The notes under the pieces are model-generated. The model did not search any database and was not told the origin of the DNA. It was given only the letters and a program-made list of their open reading frames with translations. A stretch of DNA of 64,000 nucleotides, taken from NCBI GenBank assembly GCA_026005135.1, contig BPKM01000005.1, positions 124,001 through 188,000 on the forward strand. The letters are read 5' to 3'. Source of the DNA: Leptospiraceae bacterium. GTDB taxonomy: Bacteria; Spirochaetota; Leptospiria; Leptospirales; Leptonemataceae. The first letter of the stretch is position 1, and every line of letters starts with the position of its first letter. Shown here piece by piece: positions 7,622-15,983 of the stretch. Both the position numbers and the translations under genes were made by a program.

Positions 7622-8851
7622 ATGGAACTGATAAATCAGAATTATTATAAAAATTTTGAAATTGTATTGGAATATAATGAAAACAAAGAACTTAAAGATT
7701 ATAATGTTAATTTTGGTGATGATTTTCCAGAAAAAGCGAAAGAATATTTAAGTCAATATATTCATCAAACCAAAAAATATAAAAATTTTTATTCGTACAA
7801 TCAAGAATTACGTTTTAGTTTATATCAACCAGCGATAAATTCAGTTGCAGAGAAACGTTATCTTTATTATCGATTATTAAGAAAATTTTTATGTTATAGG
7901 GCACCAGCAGTTGTTACAGTTGGAGTGACTAAAAAATGTCAATGTCGATGTGTTCATTGTAGTGCAGATTATCATATGTCATCAAAAGAAAAGGAACTTT
8001 CCTTAGAAGAAAAAATCAATGCTATAAATGAATCTATCGAATTAGGTGTTACTAATATTATTTTAGTAGGTGGTGAACCATTATTATATCCACATTTAAT
8101 TGATCTTATAAAAAATACAAATAAAGAAAAAAGTATTATTACAATGTTTACTAATGGTGAATTTTTAACCAATACAATGTGTTATCAATTAAAACAGGCA
8201 GGTTTAAAGGGAATATTCGTAAGCCTTGATTCTTATAAACAAGAAGAACATGATAATTTACGAAAACGTAAGATATTTTATAAAGCATTAGATGGTATTC
8301 AGAATGCAATCAATCATAAAATACCTGTTGCTATTTCTAGTTATTTAACATCGGAAAGAGTACAGAAACAATATATTGAAAATTTTATGGAATTAGGAAA
8401 AGAATTAGGTATTCAGGAAATTACATTTTTTGATGCCATACCAACAGGAAGATTTTATACAAAAACAAATACATTTTTATCACTTGAAGATAGAAAAAAA
8501 ATTTTATCATTAACTTATTTATATAGAAAGCGAAAGGATTATCCTATTATTACCCCTCAATCTATTTTTACTTCTCAAAGAGAATGTAGTAAAGGATTTT
8601 GCTTTGCTGCAACAACTCAATTTTATATTTCCAGTCAGGGTTATGTTTGTCCCTGTGATTTTACTCCTTTGACTTCAGGTAAATATCCAGACTATTCCAT
8701 AAAAGAATTATGGGAAAAATTAATTCAATTTGAACCTTATAAAAAACGTTCAAAAGAATGTAGAATGCAAAACGAAGTGTTTCGAAGAAAATATATTTAT
8801 ATAATACCAGGGAATGCATCATTACCTTATCCTATAGATTTATTACAATAA
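7622..8851 (+). CDS. Radical SAM enzyme with SPASM-like C-terminus
   Basis: This 409-residue protein has the radical SAM cluster motif CxxxCxxC at C106, C110 and C113 (VTKKCQCRCVHC), which holds the [4Fe-4S] cluster that cleaves S-adenosylmethionine. GGEPLLYPHL at about 158 is the conserved GGEPLL strand, and FVSLDS matches the next core strand. The C-terminal part carries further Cys residues (CSKGFC, then GYVCPC, then ECRM), as expected for a SPASM-type auxiliary cluster. About 95 residues precede the radical SAM core. SPASM enzymes commonly modify peptides or take part in heme or cofactor maturation (AlbA, PqqE, heme-d1 and AhbD types). No precursor peptide is evident beside it, so the substrate is open. 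A TTGACG at 7573 may be part of its promoter. It abuts the convergent oxidoreductase gene with no gap. Confidence 0.88.
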   Translation: MELINQNYYKNFEIVLEYNENKELKDYNVNFGDDFPEKAKEYLSQYIHQTKKYKNFYSYNQELRFSLYQPAINSVAEKRYLYYRLLRKFLCYRAPAVVTVGVTKKCQCRCVHCSADYHMSSKEKELSLEEKINAINESIELGVTNIILVGGEPLLYPHLIDLIKNTNKEKSIITMFTNGEFLTNTMCYQLKQAGLKGIFVSLDSYKQEEHDNLRKRKIFYKALDGIQNAINHKIPVAISSYLTSERVQKQYIENFMELGKELGIQEITFFDAIPTGRFYTKTNTFLSLEDRKKILSLTYLYRKRKDYPIITPQSIFTSQRECSKGFCFAATTQFYISSQGYVCPCDFTPLTSGKYPDYSIKELWEKLIQFEPYKKRSKECRMQNEVFRRKYIYIIPGNASLPYPIDLLQ

Positions 8852-9910
8852 TTATAGCATACGAAAGACAATTTTCCCTCTTACATCTCCTTCTTGTAAA
8901 CGTTTATGTGCTATTTTAACATTTTCTTCTGTTAGAGGATAAATTGTATCAATAATGGGTTGAATATGTTTATTTTTATATAATTCTACTAAAATAGAAA
9001 AATCTTCTTTAACAGAATTATAACCACCAAATTTTTTTTGTCCTATAAGATAAAATACTACTTTTTTTCTATTAAAGCTAAATAAATTTCTTAAATATGT
9101 TAAAGGAACTCCAGCCATTGATTTTAAAGTTCCCTGTTTTAAAAAATTATAAGTTCCATAAAGAACCAATACACCATTTTTATTTAGAATTTTATAAGAA
9201 TCTAAAAAATGCATTCCTCCAATAGGATCTAAAATTAAATCCATTAAAATATGATTTTTTTTACAATATTCAACAAATGATTCTTCTTGATAAAAAATAG
9301 GTTTAACATTGTATTGTTGAATAAGATCATATTTTCTTTTGGAAATTGTAGTATAGGTATTTTTAAATCCATAATATTGGGTTAATTGGATTAAAGCTGT
9401 ACCAACACCACCTCCGCCACCATGAATTAAAATATAACTATCGGAATTTAATTTTTTTATTCGAAATAAAAGTTGATATGCAGTTATATAATTTAAAATA
9501 AGAGAGACTAATTCTGCACATTCTTTTATATCTGGTATTTTGTGGTTCTTATTTATATAAGAAATAGGCATTAATTTTTCAATAGGTAATTTTATATATT
9601 CACTATAACCACCTGTAACAGTTAAAGCACCAACAAAATTTCCTTTTTTTAAATGGAATGGATTCTCCTGAATATACTCAATTTGACCAATAATATCATA
9701 ACCAGGAGTAAAAGGATAGGGTGGATGTCCTGGATAAGTTCCTTCTCTCATCATAATATCTGCATAAGCTAAACCAGCTGTATAGACTTTTATAATGGCT
9801 TCGTTTTGTTTTAGGTTTTTGTATAATTGATTTTTATCTTCTTGAATAAGTTTTAAATTTTCTATTCCACCTTTTTTCGTAATAACAATTTTATTATAAA
9901 GTTGTGACAT
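8852..9910 (-). CDS. Medium-chain dehydrogenase, quinone-oxidoreductase type
   Basis: This 352-residue protein is of the MDR superfamily. The N-terminal GroES-like half contains AYADIMMREGTYPGHPPYPF and GYDIIGQIEYI, typical of the zinc-free quinone oxidoreductase (QOR) branch. The Rossmann half has LIHGGGGGVGTALIQL for NAD(P)H binding, and DLILDPIGG marks a later strand. I see no cluster of structural zinc cysteines. The likely reaction is NADPH-dependent reduction of quinones or activated alkenes; the substrate is unknown. A good promoter candidate with TTGACA and TAAATT sits immediately upstream and would give a leaderless message. The stop directly abuts the stop of the radical SAM gene. 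Confidence 0.88.
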   Translation of the reverse strand: MSQLYNKIVITKKGGIENLKLIQEDKNQLYKNLKQNEAIIKVYTAGLAYADIMMREGTYPGHPPYPFTPGYDIIGQIEYIQENPFHLKKGNFVGALTVTGGYSEYIKLPIEKLMPISYINKNHKIPDIKECAELVSLILNYITAYQLLFRIKKLNSDSYILIHGGGGGVGTALIQLTQYYGFKNTYTTISKRKYDLIQQYNVKPIFYQEESFVEYCKKNHILMDLILDPIGGMHFLDSYKILNKNGVLVLYGTYNFLKQGTLKSMAGVPLTYLRNLFSFNRKKVVFYLIGQKKFGGYNSVKEDFSILVELYKNKHIQPIIDTIYPLTEENVKIAHKRLQEGDVRGKIVFRML

Positions 9911-9916
9911 AAAAAC

Positions 9917-9945
9917 AATTTAAAAAATAATGACACTATTGTCAA
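9917..9945 (-). promoter_or_regulatory. Candidate leaderless promoter with TGACA palindrome
   Basis: On the minus strand TTGACA (9945-9940) is separated by 17 bases from TAAATT (9922-9917), and the start codon of the dehydrogenase begins at 9910. The -35 overlaps an inverted repeat, TGACA-CTAT-TGTCA (9931-9944), which could be an operator. No Shine-Dalgarno is visible. Confidence 0.45.
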
Positions 9946-9964
9946 ATATATGTTTTGAATTTAT

Positions 9965-11071
9965 TTAACAAAATATAATACTATCTGCCATAAGATTACC
10001 ATGTCGATTTTGTTTTGTTTTTCCAATAAAACAACCTTGTTCACCAAAGGTTGCAGCACCTATATAAGGAGCATCTCTAAGGGAATAGTTATATTGTTTT
10101 ATAACTTGATCAATATCTTTTATAATTGCTCCTACACATCCTCCACAATATATATTAATGGCACCTTTAATTGCTTCATTTTTTTTGATTCCAAGAGCTC
10201 TATCAATTACCTGTTTAGCACGATAAATTAAAGCATTTTTATGACCAGTCATAAGTATAATTTCATCTCCTTCTTTAAATTCTGTGAACATAGATAAAGC
10301 TTTATTTTCTTTTATTACCATATGAGGATGCGATAATAAGTACATTTTAACACCTAATATTTCATCAATTAATCGACCAATGGGATGCATTGTTGTAGGA
10401 GCTAAAATAACTCCACCATTATCTAAATATTCCTGTATTGCTCCATTTGTCCATTTATTATAGACTTCTGCTGCTGGTTTATGATCAATTTCATAAATAA
10501 CTCTACCAGATGCCTTAGTTACAATACCTTTTTTATCTGTTGGTAAATATCCTCCTAAGAATGCTCCATAAATTTGTTGAGCCTTAAATCCAACTAATAA
10601 AAATCCTTCTGTAACAATTTCATCATTTTTAAAAATAAACCATTTTCCTGTAATATCATTATCTGCTGCACTTCCTCCATAAATAGGAATTTTACTTTTA
10701 ACAACAGAATCAATTCCTTCTATAATTCTTTCTTCATATCCTGGAGTTGCATGTAAAAGTAAAACTGTTGGTTCTCCTATATTCTGTATAATTTCCTGAA
10801 TAGCTTCTTGAGCGATTTCTTTTGCACTATTTGAATTTGTCTTTTTTATAACTGCATATGATTCAATATTGTCATCTTCATAAGAAGCTAAAAAGTGTGT
10901 ACCTTTTAAAAATCCCTTTGGTGTAAAAACACCCTGAAAAGAACTACAACCAAATACAGGTATCTGAATTTTATTAAATACTTCTTTATAATTATTATCA
11001 ATGGTTGTATAACAAACAGCCCATTTCGCTTGGTTTAATTCACTAATTTGATTTTCATTTAAATATTTCAT
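9965..11071 (-). CDS. FIST-domain sensory protein
   Basis: This 368-residue soluble protein matches the FIST N plus FIST C layout. The N-terminal half includes PVFGCSSFQGVF and VLLLHATPGYEE, followed by IYGGSAADND, a well-conserved FIST motif. The C-terminal half includes GAINIYCGGCVGAI and AATFGEQG near the end, again as in the family. FIST modules are thought to bind small ligands, possibly amino acids, and feed signal transduction; here the domain stands alone without an attached output. The start is well supported: AGGGGGGAAG lies a few bases before the ATG at 11071, one of the strongest Shine-Dalgarno sites in the window. It lies downstream of the polyferredoxin gene on the same strand after 86 bases. 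Confidence 0.9.
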   Translation of the reverse strand: MKYLNENQISELNQAKWAVCYTTIDNNYKEVFNKIQIPVFGCSSFQGVFTPKGFLKGTHFLASYEDDNIESYAVIKKTNSNSAKEIAQEAIQEIIQNIGEPTVLLLHATPGYEERIIEGIDSVVKSKIPIYGGSAADNDITGKWFIFKNDEIVTEGFLLVGFKAQQIYGAFLGGYLPTDKKGIVTKASGRVIYEIDHKPAAEVYNKWTNGAIQEYLDNGGVILAPTTMHPIGRLIDEILGVKMYLLSHPHMVIKENKALSMFTEFKEGDEIILMTGHKNALIYRAKQVIDRALGIKKNEAIKGAINIYCGGCVGAIIKDIDQVIKQYNYSLRDAPYIGAATFGEQGCFIGKTKQNRHGNLMADSIIFC

Positions 11072-11157
11072 AACTTCCCCCCTTTCATTTGTTTTTTATT
11101 TTATTAATATGTCAATTATTAATTTTTATTATTGATTTTAAACGGTATAAAAAAATA

Positions 11158-12489
11158 TTAAAAATAAGTATGTCCTGTACGAGCATCATAAGTGCTATAA
11201 GCTAATTCCCATTTTCCATTTTCTAATTTTAATACACCTCTTGGACAAACTGCTGCACATATTCCACATCCTACACAGGAAGCACGCACAATATTTTGAC
11301 CTTTTTGAGCATAGGAACGAACATCAATACCCATTTCGCAGTAAACAGAACAATTCCCACAGGAAATACACTGACCGCCATTAGTCGTTATTCGAAAACG
11401 AGAGAAAAAACGTTGTATAATACCTAAGATTGCTGCTTGCGGACATCCAAATCGACACCATATTCTTGTACCCAGTAGAGGATAAAATCCTACACCAATT
11501 ACTCCACTCCAAATTGCTCCTATATAAAATCCATACCACTGAGCTAATAGTTGAGAATATTTACCAAATATTTTTCCAGAGGTTAATGAATTTATCCATA
11601 AAGCAATTGTAATAAATGTAATTAAAGCTAATATACTATAAACTAATATACGTTCTATTTTCCAGGATAATAATGTTTTACTGGAATGTTGTCTAAAAAA
11701 ATCACCAGCTGTATTTGCTAATCCACCACAACCACAAACCCACGAGCAATACCATCGCTTTCCAAAAAAATAAGTAAGTACTGGAACAGCTACAAAACTA
11801 ATAAAAACACTTATTATTAAAAATAATATAGCTAACTTACTTTGATTAGAAAATTGCATCCAGGTATAAGGGTAAAGATATTCTGGTTTTAAGGGCCAGA
11901 AATAACTAAAATAAAATCCAGGTTGTTTAAATAATTTTAATATATTTGGTATAATATAAGCAAAACCTAATTGAAAAAACATTACAGATATTGTTCTAAT
12001 AATTTGATAGTTATTATGTCTATATTTCATAATCATTCGAATCCCATAGAGAAGAATAGCATAGGTATAAAATGTACTGTAAAAAAACCAGTTATCCGCA
12101 TTATGATTTTGTAAAAGATTTGATAAAGGATTTAGCTGGTTATAAACATACTTAGTAAGTATTAAATTTATATTGTATCCTGCTAATTCTATTTTATCTC
12201 CAAAATAAATCAATATGTAAATCAATGTTAATAATATTGTTAGAATATATGCTCCTATACCTCTTCCTGTTAAGGTATTTGAATAAATGTTATTATTATC
12301 AATACCCGCTGGTTGTTTTAAATATCTTTCAGAAAATAAAATCACACTCCCAAAAAAAGGTAAAATTAACATTAATGATAAACTAAAAGTTAAGTAACAG
12401 CTAATATCAAATTCAAAATATTTCAAAATAATATTAATAAAAAAAATACTGATACCTATGTTTATAAATAATTTACCTATAATCTTCAT
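11158..12489 (-). CDS. NosR/NapH/CcoG-like membrane polyferredoxin
   Basis: This 443-residue membrane protein has about six to eight hydrophobic segments. Two conserved cysteine clusters lie between them: RWYCSWVCGCGG at about 246-257 and WCRFGCPQAA at about 345-355, the CxxxC(P) motifs typical of the NapH/NosR/CcoG family. The C-terminus then carries two ferredoxin-type motifs, CISCGNCSVYC and CVGCGICAAVCP, each binding a [4Fe-4S] cluster. Such proteins pass electrons through the membrane. There is no FMN-binding NosR domain and no nos, nap or cco gene nearby, so the acceptor is unknown. The ATG overlaps the stop of the upstream FAD oxidoreductase gene by four bases (ATGA), so the two form a coupled pair; I infer transfer from NAD(P)H through FAD to this protein. 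Confidence 0.88.
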   Translation of the reverse strand: MKIIGKLFINIGISIFFINIILKYFEFDISCYLTFSLSLMLILPFFGSVILFSERYLKQPAGIDNNNIYSNTLTGRGIGAYILTILLTLIYILIYFGDKIELAGYNINLILTKYVYNQLNPLSNLLQNHNADNWFFYSTFYTYAILLYGIRMIMKYRHNNYQIIRTISVMFFQLGFAYIIPNILKLFKQPGFYFSYFWPLKPEYLYPYTWMQFSNQSKLAILFLIISVFISFVAVPVLTYFFGKRWYCSWVCGCGGLANTAGDFFRQHSSKTLLSWKIERILVYSILALITFITIALWINSLTSGKIFGKYSQLLAQWYGFYIGAIWSGVIGVGFYPLLGTRIWCRFGCPQAAILGIIQRFFSRFRITTNGGQCISCGNCSVYCEMGIDVRSYAQKGQNIVRASCVGCGICAAVCPRGVLKLENGKWELAYSTYDARTGHTYF

Positions 12490-13862
12490 GTTAGTACTCC
12501 TTTGGTCTGGTTATGATAAAATTGCTTTTGAATATCTTTTACTGGATTATAATAAAATTCTGGATTAAAAAACGCTTCTTTTAAATGATCAATGACATAA
12601 TTGATAGATCGTTCTTCTTTTATCCATTGTTCGCATACTTCATGTCTAAAGCGTAGATTTAATAAATTTAAGCCAGTAATTTTAGTATCATTATTTAACT
12701 TTTCCCAAACAATGCGAAAAAAAATATTTTTTTTTGGATTATGCCAGATAAATGTATTTTGTGGTTTATTAGGAACATAACCGTAGGTTTGATATTCAAT
12801 AGTAAAAAATTTTGCTGAATTGAACCATATACCACGATTATAGGGTTGTTCTTTTTTAAGATATCGTTCTTCAAATTGTCTATCTATGGATTTTGGTATA
12901 TTATATTCATATTTTTTGGCAATTCTCTGAATTAATATACCTGCTAATGCCATTCCTTGAAGTTTTCCTGTATACCATAGTTGTTCAATTGGTCTTTCGT
13001 TTCCATAAACTTCTTTAAATTCTGCACAATCTCCAGCTGCATATACATCTTTTATATTTGTTTCGAAAAATCGATTTATCAATATACCGCGATTAGTTTC
13101 TAAAAAAGTATTTTTTAAAAAATCAATATTAGGAGATACACCAGCAGTTAAACCAACAAAATTACATGGAATAAATTCATTTTTGTTGGTAAAAACACCA
13201 TTTGCATTATTATTTTCATCACCAGTAATTTCTTTTAGTTCTGTTGAAAGTCTTAAATCAATATGATGTTTTAATATTTCCTGATTAACGATTTGTGATT
13301 CTTCTTCTGGTAAAACAATATTCCAGAAACTTGTTTCTCTAACTAAAAATGTTACTGGAATTTTTTTAGAATGAAACATTTCTGCTAATTCGATGCCAAT
13401 TAAACCACCACCAACAATAACAGCTTTTTTTATACCTTCTTTTGTATATTGTTCAAGATTTTGTAAATCCTGTAAGCTATATAATCCTTGAACTCGATTT
13501 AAATCCTGTCCAGGCCATCCAAATTTATTAGGTTTTGAACCTGTTGCAAGAATTAAAATATCATAATCTTCTTTCGAATTATCTTTAAAATAAATTTCTT
13601 TTTTCGTAAAATCAATATAAGTAACTTCATTATATATTAAATCAAAATGATTTTTCTTCCAGAACCATCTTTCATAAGGTTCTAAATCCTTGTATTGCAT
13701 ATGTCCCATATAAACATACATTAGAGCTGTTCGCGAAAAAAAATAAGGATATTCTTTTGATATAATTTTAATAGGAATTTGTGAAAAATATTTTCTTAAA
13801 TATCGGGCAACAGTTATACCTGTAATACCATTGCCAATAATAACAACTTTTGGTAACATCAA
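12486..13862 (-). CDS. FAD/NAD(P)-dependent oxidoreductase
   Basis: This 458-residue two-dinucleotide-fold flavoprotein has an FAD-binding GxGxxG in VVIIGNGITGITVARYL near residue 5, an NAD(P)-binding segment AVIVGGGLIGIELAEM at about 146, and the FAD C-terminal motif DVYAAGDCAEF at about 285. This places it with nitrite-reductase, rubredoxin-reductase and NADH-oxidase-like pyridine nucleotide-disulfide oxidoreductases. No redox-active CxxxxC disulfide is seen. About 120 residues follow the core and include aromatic-rich segments that may contact its partner. It ends in a four-base overlap with the membrane polyferredoxin gene. The likely role is to take electrons from NAD(P)H and hand them to that protein, or the reverse. 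Confidence 0.88.
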   Translation of the reverse strand: MMLPKVVIIGNGITGITVARYLRKYFSQIPIKIISKEYPYFFSRTALMYVYMGHMQYKDLEPYERWFWKKNHFDLIYNEVTYIDFTKKEIYFKDNSKEDYDILILATGSKPNKFGWPGQDLNRVQGLYSLQDLQNLEQYTKEGIKKAVIVGGGLIGIELAEMFHSKKIPVTFLVRETSFWNIVLPEEESQIVNQEILKHHIDLRLSTELKEITGDENNNANGVFTNKNEFIPCNFVGLTAGVSPNIDFLKNTFLETNRGILINRFFETNIKDVYAAGDCAEFKEVYGNERPIEQLWYTGKLQGMALAGILIQRIAKKYEYNIPKSIDRQFEERYLKKEQPYNRGIWFNSAKFFTIEYQTYGYVPNKPQNTFIWHNPKKNIFFRIVWEKLNNDTKITGLNLLNLRFRHEVCEQWIKEERSINYVIDHLKEAFFNPEFYYNPVKDIQKQFYHNQTKGVLT

Positions 13863-13965
13863 TCGTGTTTTCGAAAAAAAAAAGAAATAGTTACAATAAA
13901 AATGATAGTGATTGTTTTAAATTTAGAAACTAAATATTAAAAAAGCTTTTTCCATATACTAATAT

Positions 13966-14505
13966 TTAAAATAAATTAAACTGTGGTAATTGTAATAGTT
14001 CTTCTACTCCTTCTATTATATCCTTATTCCTCATATCTAAAATATAATGAGCGTATTTTTCGTATACTGGCATTCGCTTTTGTAAAATTTCTCTATATTC
14101 TTTATTTTGATTTAAATCCGGTCTTTGTGAATTTTTTAAATCTTTATTTAATAGCCATTCTATATCTCGTAAAATATAAATAATAAATGTATTATCCTGT
14201 AATAAGGAAATCTTTCTTTTACTTTCAATTTCTTCATTTGTATCTGGATCTAATTCAAATAGTATTCCGCCTCCACAATCTATAATTATATTATCCATAT
14301 TCTGGAGTTTTTTTAATAATTCATATTCTCTATTACGAAATGATTGCCATCCTTCCTGTTCAACAATTTCTTTTACTGTTCTACCTCCAGCTTCATAACA
14401 AATTAATTGATCCGTACTTAGTAATAATCTACCTGTTTTTTTTGATATTTTTCTTGATAGTTTTGATTTTCCTGCTCCTCTTGGTCCAATTAATGCTATT
14501 CTCAT
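13966..14505 (-). CDS. aroK: Shikimate kinase
   Basis: The 179-residue protein has Walker A GPRGAGKSKL at about 7-16, the shikimate-binding Asp in LLSTDQLI (where the family has DSD), the EIVEQEGWQSFRNRE segment that matches EIFEEEGExxFRxxE, and DCGGG for the centre of the substrate site. RPDL follows, as in the lid of shikimate kinases. The reaction is ATP-dependent phosphorylation of shikimate to shikimate 3-phosphate in the aromatic amino acid pathway, in the cytoplasm. Length is typical. The ATG overlaps the stop of the HDOD gene by four bases, an unusual partner; no other aro gene is adjacent. A gluconate-kinase-like or other P-loop kinase is less likely because of the GGG motif. Confidence 0.85.
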   Translation of the reverse strand: MRIALIGPRGAGKSKLSRKISKKTGRLLLSTDQLICYEAGGRTVKEIVEQEGWQSFRNREYELLKKLQNMDNIIIDCGGGILFELDPDTNEEIESKRKISLLQDNTFIIYILRDIEWLLNKDLKNSQRPDLNQNKEYREILQKRMPVYEKYAHYILDMRNKDIIEGVEELLQLPQFNLF

Positions 14506-15371
14506 AAATCTATTAAATCTTTAATTTGATCTAAAAATTCTGGAATGGAATTATAGTAAAGCGAAAGTTTATCATTATTAAAATTTAATTTTCTTAGAGC
14601 GAAATCACTTAATGATTCATTCATCCCCATAACGTCAATACCTATACCAGCAGATATAGCAATCCAATTTGCAATATGAACAATAGAAGTTAATATAGGA
14701 TTAATTTTTGATTTTTCTGGTTCGTAAATATGAAGTACAGAATCAATTAATTCATCAGGAAAATTCCATTTTTTTAATAAAAATGCTCCAATTTCTGGAT
14801 GAGAATAACCTATAAATTTTTTTTCAAGACTGATAAAACTAATCTCTGTATTTTTTTGATATTCTAATTGAACCATATATAAAGCTTTTTTAAATGTACT
14901 GGCAAGAACAATTTTACCACAATCATGCATAAGACCAGTTGTAAATGAAACATCCTTGGGTGGTTGATTTAATTTTAAATCTTCTGTAATTTGCATAGAT
15001 AAATAAGCAACCGTTAAAGAATGTTCCCACATATCTCTACTTTCTAATTTATAACCATCAACAGGTTGTTTTAAAATCCCTCGTGCTGCTGCAACAAGTA
15101 TAATTTCTTTTAATGTTTTTAATCCTAATACTTTAATTGCTTCATCGATCGAACGTATTTCTTTTGTAGGATGGTAATAAGCAGAATTAGATAAACGAAT
15201 AATATCAGATGTTAGCCCGGGATCTTTTACAATTTCTTTTGCAATATCTTTAAATTCTACCTCTGGATTTCGAATCATCTTTAAAACTTTGTGAACTACT
15301 TCTGGAAAAGAAGGTAAACGATCTAAATTTTTTAATTTTTCTTGTACTTCTTCTTTTAAAGATATAGACAT
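14502..15371 (-). CDS. HDOD-domain signalling protein, first copy
   Basis: A 289-residue protein covered by one HDOD domain, starting LDRLPSFPEVVHKVLKMI and followed by DPGLTSDIIRLSNSAYY, the most conserved part of the family. An HD pair is present in GLMHDCGKIV at about 148, which many HDOD proteins lack, so weak phosphohydrolase activity is conceivable but unproven. HDOD proteins act in regulation of motility, chemotaxis and cyclic-dinucleotide signalling in other bacteria. The gene sits between cheD and aroK: cheD ends nine bases upstream, and the stop overlaps the aroK start (ATGA). The start has a nearby AGG-type Shine-Dalgarno. Confidence 0.9.
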   Translation of the reverse strand: MSISLKEEVQEKLKNLDRLPSFPEVVHKVLKMIRNPEVEFKDIAKEIVKDPGLTSDIIRLSNSAYYHPTKEIRSIDEAIKVLGLKTLKEIILVAAARGILKQPVDGYKLESRDMWEHSLTVAYLSMQITEDLKLNQPPKDVSFTTGLMHDCGKIVLASTFKKALYMVQLEYQKNTEISFISLEKKFIGYSHPEIGAFLLKKWNFPDELIDSVLHIYEPEKSKINPILTSIVHIANWIAISAGIGIDVMGMNESLSDFALRKLNFNNDKLSLYYNSIPEFLDQIKDLIDL

Positions 15372-15379
15372 ATTGCCTC

Positions 15380-15874
15380 CTACGTTTTATATATATATTT
15401 TTCTGTAGCCCCACTTCTTAATAGAACTCTTCCATCTTCCAAAAATAAAGTAATTGTTCTACCGTTATGACCACCTACATCTTCAAAAAGAATTGGTATT
15501 CCATGTTTATTTAAAACTTCTCTTGCTGCTTGAACATTTTTTTCTCCAATATTTTGAAATATATTATTGTTATTATGGAACATACTGGCTCCCCCAAATA
15601 TTTTTGCTGTTAGATTTTTTTTATTTACTCCTGCTTTATCTAAGTCTTTAATTAATTCTTCTATAGCTGTTTTTGCGTATTTTCCTCTGTTAACAATTTT
15701 TCCCACAGGAGGTTCATCTAATAAAGCATGACATATACCACCAATTTTTTTTGTTTTATCGTATAAAACAATACCTACACAAGAACCAAGTGTAGTTCTT
15801 AATTTTGCTGGACTTTTTGCTACTTTCCATTCAGAAACACCTACATGAATGGTTGTATCTTCTATTAGCTTCAT
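15380..15874 (-). CDS. cheD: CheD, chemoreceptor glutamine deamidase
   Basis: From the ATG at 15874 this is a 164-residue protein; a TTG-initiated extension to 15901 is possible but less likely. The active-site Cys32 lies in LGSCVGIVL, His49 in GGICHALL, and a Thr at 27-28 completes the expected catalytic set. KIFGGASMF and GGHNGRTITL are the other two family signatures. CheD deamidates specific glutamines of chemoreceptors to glutamate and, in many bacteria, also interacts with CheC. No cheC or receptor gene is in this window. The gene leads a short operon with an HDOD gene and aroK. A TATAAT with an upstream TTGAAA lies before the gene, but their spacing is only about 13 bases. Confidence 0.93.
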   Translation of the reverse strand: MKLIEDTTIHVGVSEWKVAKSPAKLRTTLGSCVGIVLYDKTKKIGGICHALLDEPPVGKIVNRGKYAKTAIEELIKDLDKAGVNKKNLTAKIFGGASMFHNNNNIFQNIGEKNVQAAREVLNKHGIPILFEDVGGHNGRTITLFLEDGRVLLRSGATEKYIYKT

Positions 15875-15983
15875 ATAAAATTGCCTATAAACAATTAACA
15901 ATTATATATATTTTTAATGGATTTCAATCATTTTTTTATTTTTCTGTCCATTATAATATTTTTTATGATTCTATGGAGGATTT

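Noticed and set aside
11158..12489. NosR itself
   Set aside because: It lacks the N-terminal FMN-binding domain and there are no nos genes; the NapH/CcoG-like description is safer.
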